Shown: positions 62,268-64,000 of the stretch, one piece after another | Position numbering within the stretch: the stretch's first letter is position 1 | Layout of the letters: every line of letters begins with the position of its first letter | Assembly: GCF_039545795.1 (NCBI RefSeq) | Contig: NZ_CP154260.1 | Location: forward strand, 439,001-503,000 | Reading direction: 5' to 3' | Length of the DNA: 64,000 bases | From: Chitinophaga niabensis | Lineage (GTDB): Bacteria; Bacteroidota; Bacteroidia; Chitinophagales; Chitinophagaceae | The notes under the pieces: generated by a model | Database searches by the model: none | Seen by the model: the letters and a program-made list of their open reading frames with translations, nothing else | What the model was told of the DNA's origin: nothing | Translations under genes and position numbers: made by a program

Positions 62268-63041
62268 ATGCAGGGTATCACCTATCATATCAGCAACAGG
62301 ATCGCTACTATTACACTGAATCGCCCGGACAAACGGAATGCATTGAATGGGGAAGTAGTGCGGGAATTAAGGGCTGCTTTTGCAGAGGCAGAAGCAGATG
62401 AAAATGTGAAGGTGGTGATACTGGCAGGCAATGGAAAAGCGTTCTGTGCAGGAGCTGATCTGGAATACCTGCAGCAGCTGCAACGCAACAGCTTTGAGGA
62501 GAACTTAATCGATTCAAAGGAACTCATGCAATTGATGCAGGACATCTACTCACTGGAAAAGGTGGTGATTGCCCGGATAGAAGGAGATGCCATTGCAGGA
62601 GGATGTGGATTGGCTTCTGTAGCTGATCTGAGTTATTCTGTACCGGATGCAAAATTTGGCTATACAGAAGTAAGGATAGGATTTGTGCCCGCTTTGGTGA
62701 GTGTGTTTTTAGTGAGGAAGATAGGAGAAGGCCGCGCCCGGGAATTGCTTTTAACAGGCAGACTGATCAGTGCGGAAGAAGCTGTAAAGTATGGCCTGAT
62801 CAATGGGGTAATAGCTGCCGGATCAATTCAGGAGGAAGTACAGGCCTTAGCAGAAAAGTTATGCGTGGAAACTTCCGCTAACTCGTTGAAGATCACCAAG
62901 CAACTGGTAAGTGCCGCTTTGGATAAGCCACTTCAGGATGCTTTGGAAGCTGCGGCCCGCACAAATGCGGAAACCAGGCAGCACCCGGATTGCCAAAAGG
63001 GGATAGGGGCATTTTTGAATAAGCTAAAACCAGACTGGTAG
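62268..63041 (+). CDS. Enoyl-CoA hydratase/isomerase family protein
   Basis: 257 residues, crotonase fold. The CoA-binding and oxyanion-hole motifs are NRPDKRNALNG, GKAFCAGADLEYLQQL and GDAIAGGCGLASVADLSYS. A catalytic Glu candidate lies in YTEVRIGFVPALVSVFLVRK. The GFVPA pattern recalls methylglutaconyl-CoA hydratase-like members used in leucine degradation, but substrate is not certain. The next gene starts 58 bases downstream. Confidence 0.92.
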   Translation: MQGITYHISNRIATITLNRPDKRNALNGEVVRELRAAFAEAEADENVKVVILAGNGKAFCAGADLEYLQQLQRNSFEENLIDSKELMQLMQDIYSLEKVVIARIEGDAIAGGCGLASVADLSYSVPDAKFGYTEVRIGFVPALVSVFLVRKIGEGRARELLLTGRLISAEEAVKYGLINGVIAAGSIQEEVQALAEKLCVETSANSLKITKQLVSAALDKPLQDALEAAARTNAETRQHPDCQKGIGAFLNKLKPDW

Positions 63042-63099
63042 CGGATCTGCTGCCTTTGGCATAGAATTTTCATTATACCTATGAATTAATTGAACCATT

Positions 63100-63762
63100 A
63101 TGCGAAAATTGTTACAAATAGGGGGATTGCTGGTAGGCTGCATCGCAGGCCTGGCAACGCCGCTGTTGGCACAACGTACCATATCGGACGCCAGGATCAC
63201 CTATAAAGTGGAATTGCCACCCGAGCAGCTCCAGATGGAGGCTATGTTTGCCGGTAGTTCCATGACACAGTATATACGGGGTAATCAGAGCCGTATAGAC
63301 ATGAACTTCAATGTGGTGAATTACATCTACCTGATCAATACGCAGAATGAAACGGTAGTGACGCTCATGGATAATCATGGGGATAAATACCTAATCCGTA
63401 CAGACAGGAAAGGTTATGAACAGGACCTGAAGAAATACCAGGGCACCCAGTTCACAGACCAGCAGGAAACCAAGGAAATAGCCGGTTACAGATGCCGCAA
63501 AGCCATTGGTAAAAATGAGGACGGTACTACCTTTGATGTATTCTACACCATTGATATCCTGCCGGAGAACAAGTTCTATAACCGCCGGTTCATGAACCTG
63601 AAAGGTATTCCCCTGGAGTTTGAGATCATCATCAAAGCCGGCTCCAAAATGAAGGCCGTAGCTACGAAAGTAGACCTCAGCCCCGTACCCGCCTCCACTT
63701 TTGATGAACCAAAAGGGTATAAGGAGATCACGCAGGATGAATTGAAGAAGATAAGGGGGTAA
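63100..63762 (+). CDS. Secreted GLPGLI/DUF4412-like protein
   Basis: 220 residues. Signal peptide (MRKLLQIGGLLVGCIAGLATPLLAQ), then a beta-rich domain with DARITYKVELP, IDMNFNVVNYIYLINTQNE, EIAGYRCRKAIGKNEDGTTF and a C-terminal SFEFEI-like strand (LEFEIIIKAGSKMKAVATKV). The layout matches DUF4412 or GLPGLI-family proteins of Bacteroidota, whose function is unknown. A terminator hairpin follows. Confidence 0.85.
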   Translation: MRKLLQIGGLLVGCIAGLATPLLAQRTISDARITYKVELPPEQLQMEAMFAGSSMTQYIRGNQSRIDMNFNVVNYIYLINTQNETVVTLMDNHGDKYLIRTDRKGYEQDLKKYQGTQFTDQQETKEIAGYRCRKAIGKNEDGTTFDVFYTIDILPENKFYNRRFMNLKGIPLEFEIIIKAGSKMKAVATKVDLSPVPASTFDEPKGYKEITQDELKKIRG

Positions 63763-63787
63763 AATAAAACTCTCTGAAACATAAAAA

Positions 63788-63815
63788 CAAAGGCCATTCG
63801 CAAGAATGGCCTTTG
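63788..63815 (+). terminator. Terminator after the GLPGLI-like gene
   Basis: CAAAGGCCATT (63788-63798) with AATGGCCTTTG (63805-63815), loop CGCAAG. The T run after it is short. Confidence 0.7.
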
Positions 63816-64000
63816 TTGTATAAAGAAGTTTTTCTGTTAAATAAAACAACTCGCCTGACGCTGCCCGTTTGCTGCAAAAAGCTCGCTTTCTTCTAAAAGA
63901 AAACATCCTTTCCTTCCTCAAAAGAACACCCAAAAAGGAACAACCCGTTCGTCCCTAAAAAAAACACCCTCACACCAAAAAGAAAAACCTCCGCCCTCTA
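63816..64000. other. G-poor right-hand end without a gene
   Basis: The last 185 bases on the plus strand are rich in A and C with very few G (e.g. runs of AAAA/CCC alternation). No ORF with support. On the minus strand it is a G/T-rich stretch. Likely the intergenic start of the next unit. Confidence 0.5.

Noticed and set aside
63391..63933. 180-codon minus-strand ORF
   Set aside because: Overlaps the GLPGLI-like gene, which has a signal peptide and recognisable domain; the ORF has no domain.

Overview
The window comes from a member of the Bacteroidota, most likely family Chitinophagaceae (Chitinophaga or a close relative). Four things in the sequence support this. Promoters have the TTTG / TAnnTTTG form, for example upstream of rpsJ. 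There is a type IX secretion (T9SS) sorting-domain protein beside a PorV-like barrel. The large ribosomal cluster has the Bacteroidota order secY-map-infA-rpmJ-rpsM-rpsK-rpsD-rpoA-rplQ, followed by carA. A long type III glutamine synthetase, a fused E1 alpha/beta dehydrogenase and an alpha-oxoamine synthase of the kind that feeds sphingolipid synthesis are also present. Genus is an inference; no rRNA or tRNA gene was found.

Layout. 1-1918: 5' part of an FtsX-type ABC permease running off the left edge (minus strand). 2025-7055: four-gene minus-strand envelope locus (T9SS cargo, PorV-like protein, small secreted protein, collagen-like protein). 7511-9655: fusA, standing apart from rpsL/rpsG. 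9778-13159: four envelope genes (lipoprotein, PQQ-type sugar dehydrogenase, outer-membrane barrel, TonB-like protein) lying between fusA and the S10 operon. 13367-30241: the merged S10/spc/alpha ribosomal cluster, 29 genes, with a consensus promoter at rpsJ and unusually long, structured spacers. 30378-32394: zinc-ribbon membrane protein and carA. 32395-33151: a noncoding convergent gap with a duplicated hairpin element. 33152-38856: aminotransferase, DUF1573 protein, fused E1, J-domain chaperone and a small DinD/BRO-like protein. 38857-39931: low-GC accessory patch with direct repeats and an orphan zinc-ribbon ORF. 39932-50396: D-2-hydroxyacid dehydrogenase, YebC, several transporters, DedA, VOC, MarR, YceI, malate dehydrogenase, thioredoxin-like protein. 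50554-53076: efp-accB-accC. 53153-63762: Spy-like protein, glnN, purL, a candidate ncRNA, alpha-oxoamine synthase, PafA-like phosphatase, enoyl-CoA hydratase and a GLPGLI/DUF4412-like protein.

How the genes work together. The centre is the translation and secretion core (EF-G, 26 ribosomal proteins, SecY, Map, IF-1, RNA polymerase alpha). It is flanked by nucleotide, nitrogen and carbon metabolism (carA, purL, glnN, mdh, accBC) and by envelope and export functions.

The observations I would look at first are: an EF-P whose loop tip carries Arg32 in an NKxxR context, as in rhamnosylated proteobacterial EF-P; a duplicated hairpin followed by a conserved TTCCACGTTATGAAAA motif, with compensatory stem changes between the copies; a promoter-plus-terminator unit with no long ORF downstream of purL; structured spacers throughout the ribosomal cluster; and a DinD/BRO-like small protein behind a J-domain gene.
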